Source: Bacillus cereus group sp. RP43 (lineage in GTDB: Bacteria > Bacillota > Bacilli > Bacillales > Bacillaceae_G). Taken from it: a stretch of DNA of 64,000 nt. The stretch spans positions 558,001 through 622,000 of the forward strand of contig NZ_JARVHQ010000001.1 in NCBI RefSeq assembly GCF_040459645.1, given 5' to 3'. Below, piece by piece: positions 57,736 to 64,000 of this stretch (position 1 is its first letter; every line of letters starts with the position of its first letter). The notes under the pieces were generated by a model, which was not told the origin of the DNA, searched no databases, and saw nothing but the letters and a program-made list of their open reading frames with translations. The position numbers were made by a program, and so were the translations under genes.

Positions 57736-58314
57736 ATGCAACTCATAACATTCTTACATGAATTTATTAAACACCCGAAACATACTGGTGCGATTGCGCC
57801 AAGTTCAAAAATATTAGCAAAGAAAATGGTAGATGTAATTGATTTTAATAGAGCGAAGTGCATTGTGGAATTAGGTCCTGGTACAGGAGTCTTTACGAAA
57901 GAAATTATGAAGCGAAAGAAGAAGGAGACAATATTTCTTCTTATTGAAATTAATGAAGTGTTTTGCAAAGAGCTAAAGAGCAAATTTAAAGATGAGCAGA
58001 ACGTCATTGTTGTACACGGTTCGGCTGAAAATATAAAGAAATATATGGAAGAGTTCAATATAGAATGCATTGATTACGTCTTATCAGGATTGCCTTTTAC
58101 TTCTTTACCAGAAGAAGTTTCAAAACGCATTTTAAACAATGCAATGGAAGCGATACATGAGAATGGGGAATTCATTACATTTCAATATTCACTTGTAAAA
58201 AAAGGATTTATACAGCATTTCTTCCCTGAAATTACACTAGAAAAAGTTTGGTTTAATTTCCCGCCAGCCTACGTCTTTAGCTGTAAAAAAGAGCTAAGGG
58301 GAGCATATGCATAA
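57736..58314 (+). CDS. SAM-dependent methyltransferase, phospholipid N-methyltransferase-like
   Basis: 192 residues. N-terminal FIKHPKHTGAIAPSSKILAK and SAM motif VELGPGTGVFTKEI (~43-56) are typical of the PmtA/rRNA-adenine-dimethylase-like phospholipid methyltransferases; motif IV-like GLPFTSLP follows. Start ATG 57736 with GGGAGAG. Overlaps the DedA gene by one base, so lipid modification and lipid translocation may be linked. The true substrate is not proven. Confidence 0.8.
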   Translation: MQLITFLHEFIKHPKHTGAIAPSSKILAKKMVDVIDFNRAKCIVELGPGTGVFTKEIMKRKKKETIFLLIEINEVFCKELKSKFKDEQNVIVVHGSAENIKKYMEEFNIECIDYVLSGLPFTSLPEEVSKRILNNAMEAIHENGEFITFQYSLVKKGFIQHFFPEITLEKVWFNFPPAYVFSCKKELRGAYA

Positions 58315-58910
58315 TGGAGCTACATGAATTAATATCATACATTGAGCAGTATGGTTATTGGGCACTATTTTTTTGTTTATGGCTTGGCATTATCGGTATG
58401 CCGATTCCAGATGAAATGATTGTAATGAGTGGTGGATTTGTATCTTCATTAGGCGTATTAAGTGTAATTCCTGCGTTTTTATTAACATATTTAGGCGTTG
58501 TATCTGGGCTTTCTTTAGGTTACATACTAGGGAAAATATTTGGCATAAAAGTGCTTGAAAAATTGATAAAAAAGAAGAAGGCGAAGTACCTTTTAAAATC
58601 ACAAGAGATAGTAGGGAAATATGGCCATTATGCATTAGTAATAAGTTATTTTATCCCCGTTGTGAGACATATCGTACCGTATTTAGTAGGAATGAATAAC
58701 ATGTCATTTAAAACGTATGCGATTTATTCATATGTAACAGGATTTGCTTGGACTTTAGTTTACTTTGTACTAGGCTCTATATTTGGAAAGCATATAGAAA
58801 TGATAGTAACCATTGTAACCGAGTATGGTATATATTTTGGTGGCATCATTATCGTGGTTTTTAGTATTTCTTATGTGTATATGCATAAGAAGGATGCAGT
58901 GGTGGATTGA
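58314..58910 (+). CDS. DedA-family membrane protein
   Basis: 198 residues. DedA/SNARE-associated domain with the re-entrant motifs GIIGMPIPDEMIVMSGGFV and the conserved R in SYFIPVVRHIVPYLVG. DedA proteins help recycle undecaprenyl phosphate and flip phospholipids and affect antimicrobial-peptide resistance, in keeping with the Bce-type genes nearby. Confidence 0.92.
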   Translation: MELHELISYIEQYGYWALFFCLWLGIIGMPIPDEMIVMSGGFVSSLGVLSVIPAFLLTYLGVVSGLSLGYILGKIFGIKVLEKLIKKKKAKYLLKSQEIVGKYGHYALVISYFIPVVRHIVPYLVGMNNMSFKTYAIYSYVTGFAWTLVYFVLGSIFGKHIEMIVTIVTEYGIYFGGIIIVVFSISYVYMHKKDAVVD

Positions 58911-58984
58911 TATAGTAGATAGAGAGTAGAAAAATAATACATAGATATTTCCTATATTTCACTTTTTTATTAGGGGATACATCC

Positions 58985-59164
58985 ATGTTATTAATTTTTA
59001 GTATTATTTTAATAGGAATTATGGTCGGGATGAGAGTAGTAGCTTTAGGGATGATAGAGAGACATAGAAAAGAAGGTTTGTATGTGTATTGTCCTAAATA
59101 TAGTGGGTAAATTCGAAGGGGGGATTCTGCTCCTTTTTGTTCAAAATGTAATTTGTTTTTTTAG
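58985..59164 (+). pseudogene. Small membrane zinc-ribbon protein with internal stop
   Basis: ATG 58985 (AGGGGA ribosome site) opens MLLIFSIILIGIMVGMRVVA.., one helix, then EGLYVYCPKYSG and a TAA at 59108. Read through that stop, the same frame continues IRRGDSAPFCSKCNLFF to TAG 59162. CPKY..CSKC makes a complete four-ligand zinc ribbon, so the TAA (one base from CAA, Gln) probably interrupts a 59-residue protein. The 41-residue product could still be made. Family not recognised. Confidence 0.6.
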
Positions 59165-59199
59165 TAAAGAATGATAGTAGGGATGAGTTTGAGCTATTG

Positions 59200-59232
59200 A
59201 AAAAGCTTTGCGAGGATACGCAAAGCTTTTTT
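59200..59232 (+). terminator. Terminator
   Basis: AAAAAGCTTTGCG-AGGATA-CGCAAAGCTTTTTT behind the zinc-ribbon gene. Confidence 0.92.
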
Positions 59233-59323
59233 GTATATTTTATTTTCTTTCGATTCACATTGTAGATAAGGAGAAAGAGAATCCTTTATTTTTCAGTTTA
59301 TAAAAGATGAAGAGGAGAATTTA

Positions 59324-59503
59324 TTATAGTTTTTGTAATAAGCGTTCGCCGCTTTCCATATTGCCTTTACATAACGGACATTTCGGCTCTTCTTCTAATG
59401 AAAAATTTTTACGCATCCACCCACGGCAGTTTTCTTCTTCGCATTCCCACACAGCAATTGCTTCTGGTTCTTCTACAGGTTTATCATTTTTTCTCCAATA
59501 CAT
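59324..59503 (-). CDS. ydjO: YdjO-like cold-inducible zinc-binding protein
   Basis: 59 residues. Two Cys pairs: WECEEENCRGWMRKNF and KCPLCKGNM, the pattern of YdjO proteins, which in B. subtilis are cold-induced. ATG 59503 with AAAGGAGCGATC upstream; stop TAA at 59324. Surrounded by its own terminators. Molecular role unknown. Confidence 0.82.
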   Translation of the reverse strand: MYWRKNDKPVEEPEAIAVWECEEENCRGWMRKNFSLEEEPKCPLCKGNMESGERLLQKL

Positions 59504-59544
59504 GTGATCGCTCCTTTAAATTGAAAAGTTTTTTAGAAAAAACA

Positions 59545-59580
59545 AAAAAGGTTGTTAACGTTTTTGTTAACAACCTTTTA
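59545..59580. terminator. Inverted repeat/terminator
   Basis: AAAAGGTTGTTAAC-GTTTTT-GTTAACAACCTTTT; could end transcription in either direction, though it lies upstream of the YdjO-like gene. Confidence 0.7.
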
Positions 59581-59652
59581 TTTATTCATCATACTATATT
59601 TTTTTGAAAAATGCGAAGTTTAGTAATTATTAAAGTTATAGTGAAATAGTTA

Positions 59653-60555
59653 TTATACAAACGCAGGATTATAAATCATCGTAAAGTGCCCTTGCAACAA
59701 TTCAATATGACACGGTGTATGAAGGGAACTTTCTCCATCTGTATCTACTTCTTTTTCTTCTTCTGTTTCAATATGAATGGATTTTGCTTTTACATGGAAG
59801 ATGTCATTTTCATTTGAGTCTTCAAATAGTTTCTTTCCGATATAATCTTTAAACGCTTGAATGCCTGTTGACTTAACTACGAAAATATCAAGTGTTCCGT
59901 CATCACATTTTACGTTCGGAATAAAGGAAGGGATACCACCGAGATATTCACCGTTTCCAACCATAACAAGGACAGCTTCGTCTTCATATACTTGTCCGTC
60001 GTAAGTAATTTTTACTGGGAATGTTTCAGCATTTTTTACAGTTCGAATTGTGCTTAAATAGTAACCAATTTTACCAAGCTTTGCTTTCTCTTCTGCATCG
60101 ATATTGTTTGATACTTCAGAGACGAGTCCAATACCCCAAAAGTTTAAGAAGTGTTGTCCATTTGCTTTTGCGACATCAATTGGTTTTACATGTCCTTTTG
60201 TAATGAGTTTTGCTGCTTCTGCAATATTTTGCGGAACACCAAGTGTGCGAGAGAAGTCGTTGCAAGTTCCGCCTGGAATGATTGCAAGTGTAGGTCTAGT
60301 TTCAAGAGGGGCTAAGCCATTTGTGCATTCAAATACAGTTCCGTCGCCACCAAAGACGATAATTAAATCTACTTTACTAGCAAACTCTTGACAATATTTT
60401 GTTGCATCACCTTGTTGTTTCGTATGTAGGATGCGTAAATCAGGAAAAGCCGTAGCAAGAGGTGGTACGATTTTCGTTAAGTTCGTATGTAAATCGCCTT
60501 GTCCTGCTTTCGGATTTACGATGAGGAGTACTTTTTCGAATTTTGTCTTTGTCAT
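59653..60555 (-). CDS. Diacylglycerol kinase-family lipid kinase (BmrU/YegS-like)
   Basis: 300 residues. Catalytic N-terminal domain with VNPKAGQGD (~13-21), FGGDGTVFECTNGL (~68-81) and GTCNDFSRTLGVP; C-terminal beta-sandwich. Phosphorylates diacylglycerol or a related lipid with ATP at the membrane. Monocistronic; ribosome site GGGAGAG. Confidence 0.9.
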   Translation of the reverse strand: MTKTKFEKVLLIVNPKAGQGDLHTNLTKIVPPLATAFPDLRILHTKQQGDATKYCQEFASKVDLIIVFGGDGTVFECTNGLAPLETRPTLAIIPGGTCNDFSRTLGVPQNIAEAAKLITKGHVKPIDVAKANGQHFLNFWGIGLVSEVSNNIDAEEKAKLGKIGYYLSTIRTVKNAETFPVKITYDGQVYEDEAVLVMVGNGEYLGGIPSFIPNVKCDDGTLDIFVVKSTGIQAFKDYIGKKLFEDSNENDIFHVKAKSIHIETEEEKEVDTDGESSLHTPCHIELLQGHFTMIYNPAFV

Positions 60556-60595
60556 TTTTATTCTCTCCCTTTGTCTTTTACGAATCGTGATAGAA

Positions 60596-60630
60596 AATAA
60601 ACTTCCACCAGTAATTGATGGAAGTTTATT
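60596..60630 (-). terminator. Terminator of hpt
   Basis: AATAAACTTCCA/TGGAAGTTTATT stem with a 9-nt loop, just beyond the hpt stop. Confidence 0.8.
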
Positions 60631-60633
60631 ATA

Positions 60634-61161
60634 TTATTCCGTTACAACTGAAGCGATAAATGGTAAGTTACGATATTTTTCTGCACAGTCGATACCGTAG
60701 CCAACGATAAATTCGTCTGGAATTTGGAAGCCAACATATTCAGCTTTTAAGTCCACTTTACGACGCTCAGGTTTATCAAGTAACGTACAGAATTTCAATG
60801 CTTTTGGTTTATGCATAAAGAAGTGATCTTTTAAGAAGTGAAGTGTTAAACCAGAATCGATAATGTCTTCTACGACAATTACGTTTTTTCCAGTAATGTT
60901 TACATCGATATCTTTTAATAGTTTTACTTTTCCAGTTGTTTCGGTTTGATTTCCGTAGCTAGATGCAGAGATAAAGTCGATAGTTACTTCGTTTTTAATG
61001 TGACGAATTAAATCAGCAGCGAATACGAAAGATCCTTTTAATACAGCGATTACTACGATTTCTTCTCCCTCAAAATCACGTTCGATTTGAAGCGCTAGTT
61101 CTTTTACTTTTTCTTGTAATTGTTCTTCAGAAATTAAAGTATCTTTTATTTCAATTTTCAT
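60634..61161 (-). CDS. hpt: Hypoxanthine phosphoribosyltransferase
   Basis: 175 residues. Purine salvage: hypoxanthine or guanine plus PRPP to IMP or GMP. PRPP-binding motif VIVVEDIIDSGLT, with LKGSFVFAADLIRHI and the purine-side YVGFQIPDEFIVGYG. Start ATG 61161 after GTAGGAGGATTC; longer upstream reading lacks a site. It stands apart from tilS/ftsH, so it is probably a second hpt paralogue. Confidence 0.93.
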   Translation of the reverse strand: MKIEIKDTLISEEQLQEKVKELALQIERDFEGEEIVVIAVLKGSFVFAADLIRHIKNEVTIDFISASSYGNQTETTGKVKLLKDIDVNITGKNVIVVEDIIDSGLTLHFLKDHFFMHKPKALKFCTLLDKPERRKVDLKAEYVGFQIPDEFIVGYGIDCAEKYRNLPFIASVVTE

Positions 61162-61296
61162 TTGAATCCTCCTACAGTGCAAAACTTGTGAACATTTCGA
61201 CTGTAAAGGATAGAAAGGAAAAAGTCAAAGAAGATATAAGGTTTTTACAGAAATCCCCACAAAATAATCAGATGATATGATATACTGATTATATTA

Positions 61297-61311
61297 AGAA
61301 AACGCTTCCAT
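61297..61311 (-). promoter_or_regulatory. cre-type sequence before a small membrane gene
   Basis: ATGGAAGCGTTTTCT on the minus strand fits WTGNAANCGNWNNCW at every position. It overlaps the leader of the gene starting at 61323, so CcpA could act there as a roadblock. Single motif; binding not shown. Confidence 0.4.
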
Positions 61312-61322
61312 AAAGGGTGATT

Positions 61323-61538
61323 ATGATGAAAAAGAAACAGTATACAAGTGTAACATTTATAAAAGCATTGCTTTTAACAATTGTTCTTGGCATGTTGGCT
61401 TACATAATTGATGTACCTGCAATTCGCATTTCACTAATTGGAATGACTTTAGTATTAGGCGCAATTTCCCATGGTATGGTGTCGCAGCTGCAAGAGGCTG
61501 GACTTGATGATATGAAAAATCCTATAGATAAGAAATGA
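61323..61538 (+). CDS. Small membrane protein, 71 aa
   Basis: MMKKKQYTSVTFIKALLLTI.. with two helices (~10-31 and ~36-54) and a charged tail LQEAGLDDMKNPIDKK. ATG 61323 follows AAAGGGTG; ATG 61326 is an alternative. Function unknown. Monocistronic with its own terminator. Confidence 0.75.
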   Translation: MMKKKQYTSVTFIKALLLTIVLGMLAYIIDVPAIRISLIGMTLVLGAISHGMVSQLQEAGLDDMKNPIDKK

Positions 61539-61540
61539 GA

Positions 61541-61572
61541 AACCTTCACGTATATAGAGTGAAGGTTTTTTC
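61541..61572 (+). terminator. Terminator
   Basis: AACCTTCAC-GTATATAGA-GTGAAGGTTTTTTC. Confidence 0.92.
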
Positions 61573-61575
61573 GTT

Positions 61576-61642
61576 TCTTACAAAAATGTAAGGTGATTTG
61601 TAAGACAAATCGATAGTTGCATAGTAGTGTTTTGGATAAACT
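61576..61642 (+). promoter_or_regulatory. Dyad-promoter, same type as P1/P2 at 54.7-54.8 kb
   Basis: TCTTACA (61576-61582) and TGTAAG (61599-61604), then 9 bp, TAGTTG (61614-61619), 17 bp and TAAACT (61637-61642). The dyad end, -35 and -10 are at the same offsets as in P1 and P2 (10 and 33 bases). ATCGATAGT follows, as in P2. About 80 bp before the start of the 110-aa gene. Confidence 0.6.
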
Positions 61643-61723
61643 ATAAGTGTAAGGTAAAAGGCAAGCATATTTTAGGTAAATTAAGTTTTAGGCACTCTAT
61701 ATGTGAAAAAGGAGTAGGAGGGC

Positions 61724-62056
61724 ATGGAGAAACATTGGACGACCTTTTCTTTTTTAGCAACTAGTAACACCGTAATGCTAGCTGGAGAAACGGATTTTTT
61801 GCAGATGTTTGATCGAGAAGACGATCATTCTTCTTCTAAATTTACAATGAAATGGAGTAAGTGGAGCGATAGTTGTAAATTGGAAGAAGAGGCCCCTAAC
61901 GACAGGCAAAAAATTATTTTAACAAATCCTATTAAAGCATGGGTCGTTCAATGTCGTAAGTGTAACGTCAAAAATCACTTCAAGAAAACTGAGCCGAGAC
62001 AATTAGTTATCACTCCGGCCCTTTCTACTTCTCAATCACGCGAAAGTAACAAATAA
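61724..62056 (+). CDS. Hypothetical protein with CxxC motif, 110 aa
   Basis: Soluble, no signal peptide; acidic middle and WVVQCRKCNVKN (~72-83), a possible metal- or redox-active CxxC. ATG follows GGAGGGC. The family is not recognised. It is driven by a promoter of the same design as the second BceAB transporter, so a role in the same envelope-stress response is a testable guess. Terminator behind. Confidence 0.75.
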   Translation: MEKHWTTFSFLATSNTVMLAGETDFLQMFDREDDHSSSKFTMKWSKWSDSCKLEEEAPNDRQKIILTNPIKAWVVQCRKCNVKNHFKKTEPRQLVITPALSTSQSRESNK

Positions 62057-62073
62057 ATATCGAGACACATCCA

Positions 62074-62107
62074 AAGAAGCATCGTATTTATACGGTGCTT
62101 CTTTCTT
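62074..62107 (+). terminator. Terminator
   Basis: AAGAAGCATCGTA-TTTA-TACGGTGCTTCTTTCTT. Confidence 0.9.
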
Positions 62108-62219
62108 GTCCATAAAAAGTCCCTTAGCGTATGAAAGATTTGTTATGATTATAAAGGAATCTTACATTTTACATATGGTAGGAAATATGATGGAAGTAAA
62201 ATTAGAAAAGGTGTGTATG

Positions 62220-64000
62220 ATGAAAAAATATAGTGTAATTGCAGTAGCGAGTTTATTGGCAACAAATCTATTAACATTTCCTTCTAGTTCGCTAGCAGAA
62301 ATTGAAAATAAAACGAGAAATAGTATAGAAGCCTTACCGGTTATACATAGTAGTAAGCAAAGTGAATTGCAAAAACAATTAGAAGTTATAAAAGAGCAGC
62401 AAATGGAATTAGAAAAAAGAAAAGATATTTTGAAACAGCAGGAAGAGTTATTTGTTAAAACTGATGAATTAAAACAGAAAAAAGAAGAGTTACTAAAACA
62501 AGATAGCGAAGATAAAGGGCAATTAGAAGAAGTTCAGCAAAAATTAGAAGAATTAAAGAAACAACAAGAAGAACTTGAAAAGAAGAATCCTTTAGAGGTA
62601 AAAGAGAAGAAGATTGATGAAAAGAATAACCAAGAAGAAACAAACTCGAATGAATTAGAGGAACAAACAAAGAAGGAAGAGCTTGGAGAGAATAGTCGAT
62701 TAGAAATAGACGAAAAGAATAAACAAGAAGAGATAAATCCTGAATTAAAAGAGAAGCAAAAGAGAGAAGAATTAAAGAAACAGCAAGAAGAATTACTAAT
62801 AAAGCAGCAACAATTGGAGCAGCAGCAAATAGAGTTAAAGCAAAAAGAAGAGCTTGAATTAAAGCGAAAAGAAGAGCAAGCAAAACAAGAGCTTGAATTA
62901 AAGCAGAAAGAAGATCAAGCAAAACAAGAACTTGAATTAAAGCAAAAAGAAGAACAAGAAAAACAAGAACTTGAATTAAAGCAAAAGGAAGAACAGGAAA
63001 AAAGAGAAGTAGAATTAAAAAGGGCAGTGAGTAATTTACAAGCAGCACCACAATCTTTCCATGATGTTCCAGGGTGGGCGGAAGAGTCTGTTAATTACTT
63101 AGTGAATAAAAAAGTAATTACAGGGATGCCGGATGGAACATTTTCACCGCATGGTGTATTAAGTAGAGCTGAAGCGGCTACAATTATGGCTAAAGTTTTA
63201 GGATTAGAAGTTAAAGAAGGGGACAAGCCGACCTTTATAGATTCGAAAGATAATTGGGCATCTTCCTACATTGCAGCGGTGGAAAAAGCAGGCGTTATTA
63301 AAGGTGAAGGAAACGGGAAATTTAATCCGTACGGTCAAATGACAAGAGCGGCAATGGCAACAATGCTTGTACAAGCATATCAATTAGATTTGAAAGTTAA
63401 TGGAGAATTACCGACATTATTTAATGATGTGAAAGATCATTGGGGTGAGAAATTCATTAATATTTTAGTAGAATTAGGTATATCAAGTGGGATTGATGGA
63501 ACACAGTGGCAACCTGATAAATCGATAACACGTGCGGAGGCAGCGCGACTTGTTGCGGTAACAGATCAATCTAAAGATAGTGAAGTAAAAGTGAAAAAGG
63601 TACATATAACGAAAAGTTTCTTTACGTATAACGAGCCATCATTATCATCAGGTATTTCAAATGAATATGCATCACAAGAAGTAAAGGTATATGAAGAAAG
63701 AGACGGTGGATGGATAAAAATTTATACGGATCTGGGTTTTAAGTGGGTGTGCTTAACTGAGAAGAAAGTGAATATAACGAAAAACTTCGTTACATATAAT
63801 GAATCGTCATTATCGTCTGGTATTTCAGGCGAGTATACTCCGCAAGAAGTGACGGTTGTTGAAGAAAGAGAAGGCGATTGGATTAAAATTCGTACGAGTG
63901 TAGGTTATAAATGGGTCTGCCTAACTGAAAAGAAAGTACAGATTGATAGAGACTTTACTACTTACGATGCTCCGTCACGGTCTGCGACTGTTTTAGCGTA
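62220..64000 (+). CDS. S-layer-homology protein with coiled coil and SH3-like repeats (3' partial)
   Basis: At least 593 residues; runs off the window with no stop. Signal peptide ~1-25 (MKKYSVIAVASLLATN.. SSSLA). Residues ~40-275 are a Glu/Lys/Gln-rich coiled coil ending in ~13-residue repeats of the type KQKEEQEKQELEL. Three SLH domains follow (~280-330, 340-390, 400-450; WAEESVNYLV, NWASSYIAAVEKAG, HWGEKFINILVELG), for pyruvylated cell-wall polymer binding. Then SH3b-like repeats of ~57 residues (FFTYNEPSLSSGIS.. GFKWVCL; FVTYNESSLSSGIS.. GYKWVCL; third cut). ATG 62217 and 62190 are alternative starts. Confidence 0.9.
   Translation, partial: MKKYSVIAVASLLATNLLTFPSSSLAEIENKTRNSIEALPVIHSSKQSELQKQLEVIKEQQMELEKRKDILKQQEELFVKTDELKQKKEELLKQDSEDKGQLEEVQQKLEELKKQQEELEKKNPLEVKEKKIDEKNNQEETNSNELEEQTKKEELGENSRLEIDEKNKQEEINPELKEKQKREELKKQQEELLIKQQQLEQQQIELKQKEELELKRKEEQAKQELELKQKEDQAKQELELKQKEEQEKQELELKQKEEQEKREVELKRAVSNLQAAPQSFHDVPGWAEESVNYLVNKKVITGMPDGTFSPHGVLSRAEAATIMAKVLGLEVKEGDKPTFIDSKDNWASSYIAAVEKAGVIKGEGNGKFNPYGQMTRAAMATMLVQAYQLDLKVNGELPTLFNDVKDHWGEKFINILVELGISSGIDGTQWQPDKSITRAEAARLVAVTDQSKDSEVKVKKVHITKSFFTYNEPSLSSGISNEYASQEVKVYEERDGGWIKIYTDLGFKWVCLTEKKVNITKNFVTYNESSLSSGISGEYTPQEVTVVEEREGDWIKIRTSVGYKWVCLTEKKVQIDRDFTTYDAPSRSATVLA

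Noticed and set aside
62455..63051. A 198-codon Leu-rich frame on the minus strand
   Set aside because: It is the antisense of the Glu/Lys-rich coiled coil of the S-layer-homology gene.

Overview
This window comes from the chromosome of a Bacillus cereus-group bacterium (B. cereus, B. thuringiensis or B. anthracis type). The evidence is internal: low GC, GGAGG-type ribosome binding sites, a 22-gene tRNA cluster behind an rRNA operon, two copies of a roughly 150-bp repeat that matches my recollection of the group-specific bcr1 element, IS231-like transposase debris, and near-exact recall of several B. cereus proteins (Ldh, GlgB, MenE). The assignment rests on recognition, not on a database search.

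Layout. 1-2243: the last bases of 23S rRNA, 5S rRNA, 22 tRNAs on the + strand and a terminator. 2244-4514: transposase remnants, a FUSC-family membrane protein, a bcr1-like repeat and an AT-rich repeat. 4515-10640: L-lactate dehydrogenase behind two Rex-type operators, then a large secreted subtilisin-like protease with a dockerin-like tail next to a TasA/camelysin protein. 10983-19073: glycogen operon glgB-glgC-glgD-glgA-glgP. 19157-22477: a 44-residue membrane peptide gene, a class-3 lipase, a truncated MerR regulator, an AIM24-like protein, a cold-shock protein and a YteA-like DksA/TraR protein. 22757-31579: the menaquinone genes menA (-), then menF-menD-menH-menB and menE-menC (+). 31864-34604: a VanRS-like two-component system with a VanY carboxypeptidase. 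34903-40951: a D-glucosaminate/ketodeoxygluconate-type catabolic operon with a GntR regulator and a GntP permease, preceded by a cre match.

41120-41314 encodes a YjcZ-type small sporulation protein. 41365-49924 (-) is an antimicrobial-peptide detoxification module of the Bce type: response regulator, intramembrane-sensing kinase, and three paralogous permeases sharing one ATPase. 50299-53643 holds an SdpR/SdpI-like repressor and immunity pair and an ABC-2 transporter. 53709-57592 holds an AraC/GyrI-like regulator and a second BceAB-type transporter. 57736-62056 holds a phospholipid-methyltransferase-like enzyme, a DedA protein, an interrupted zinc-ribbon membrane peptide, a YdjO-like protein, a BmrU-like lipid kinase, hypoxanthine phosphoribosyltransferase and two small unknown genes. 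62220-64000 is an S-layer-homology protein that runs off the window.

Themes. Much of 31-58 kb concerns the cell envelope: D-Ala-D-Ala trimming, peptide-antibiotic transport, toxin immunity and lipid modification. The most interesting new signal is a promoter architecture found three times: a 28-29-bp CTTACA/TGTAAG dyad followed at identical distances by a poor -35 and a TATAGT-like -10. It occurs twice in front of the second BceAB transporter and once in front of an unknown 110-residue CxxC protein, and suggests one activator controlling both. Small mobile repeats sit just behind stop codons at several places. Several short genes (44, 59 and 59 residues, the last with an internal stop) and the terminal S-layer gene are described here as well.
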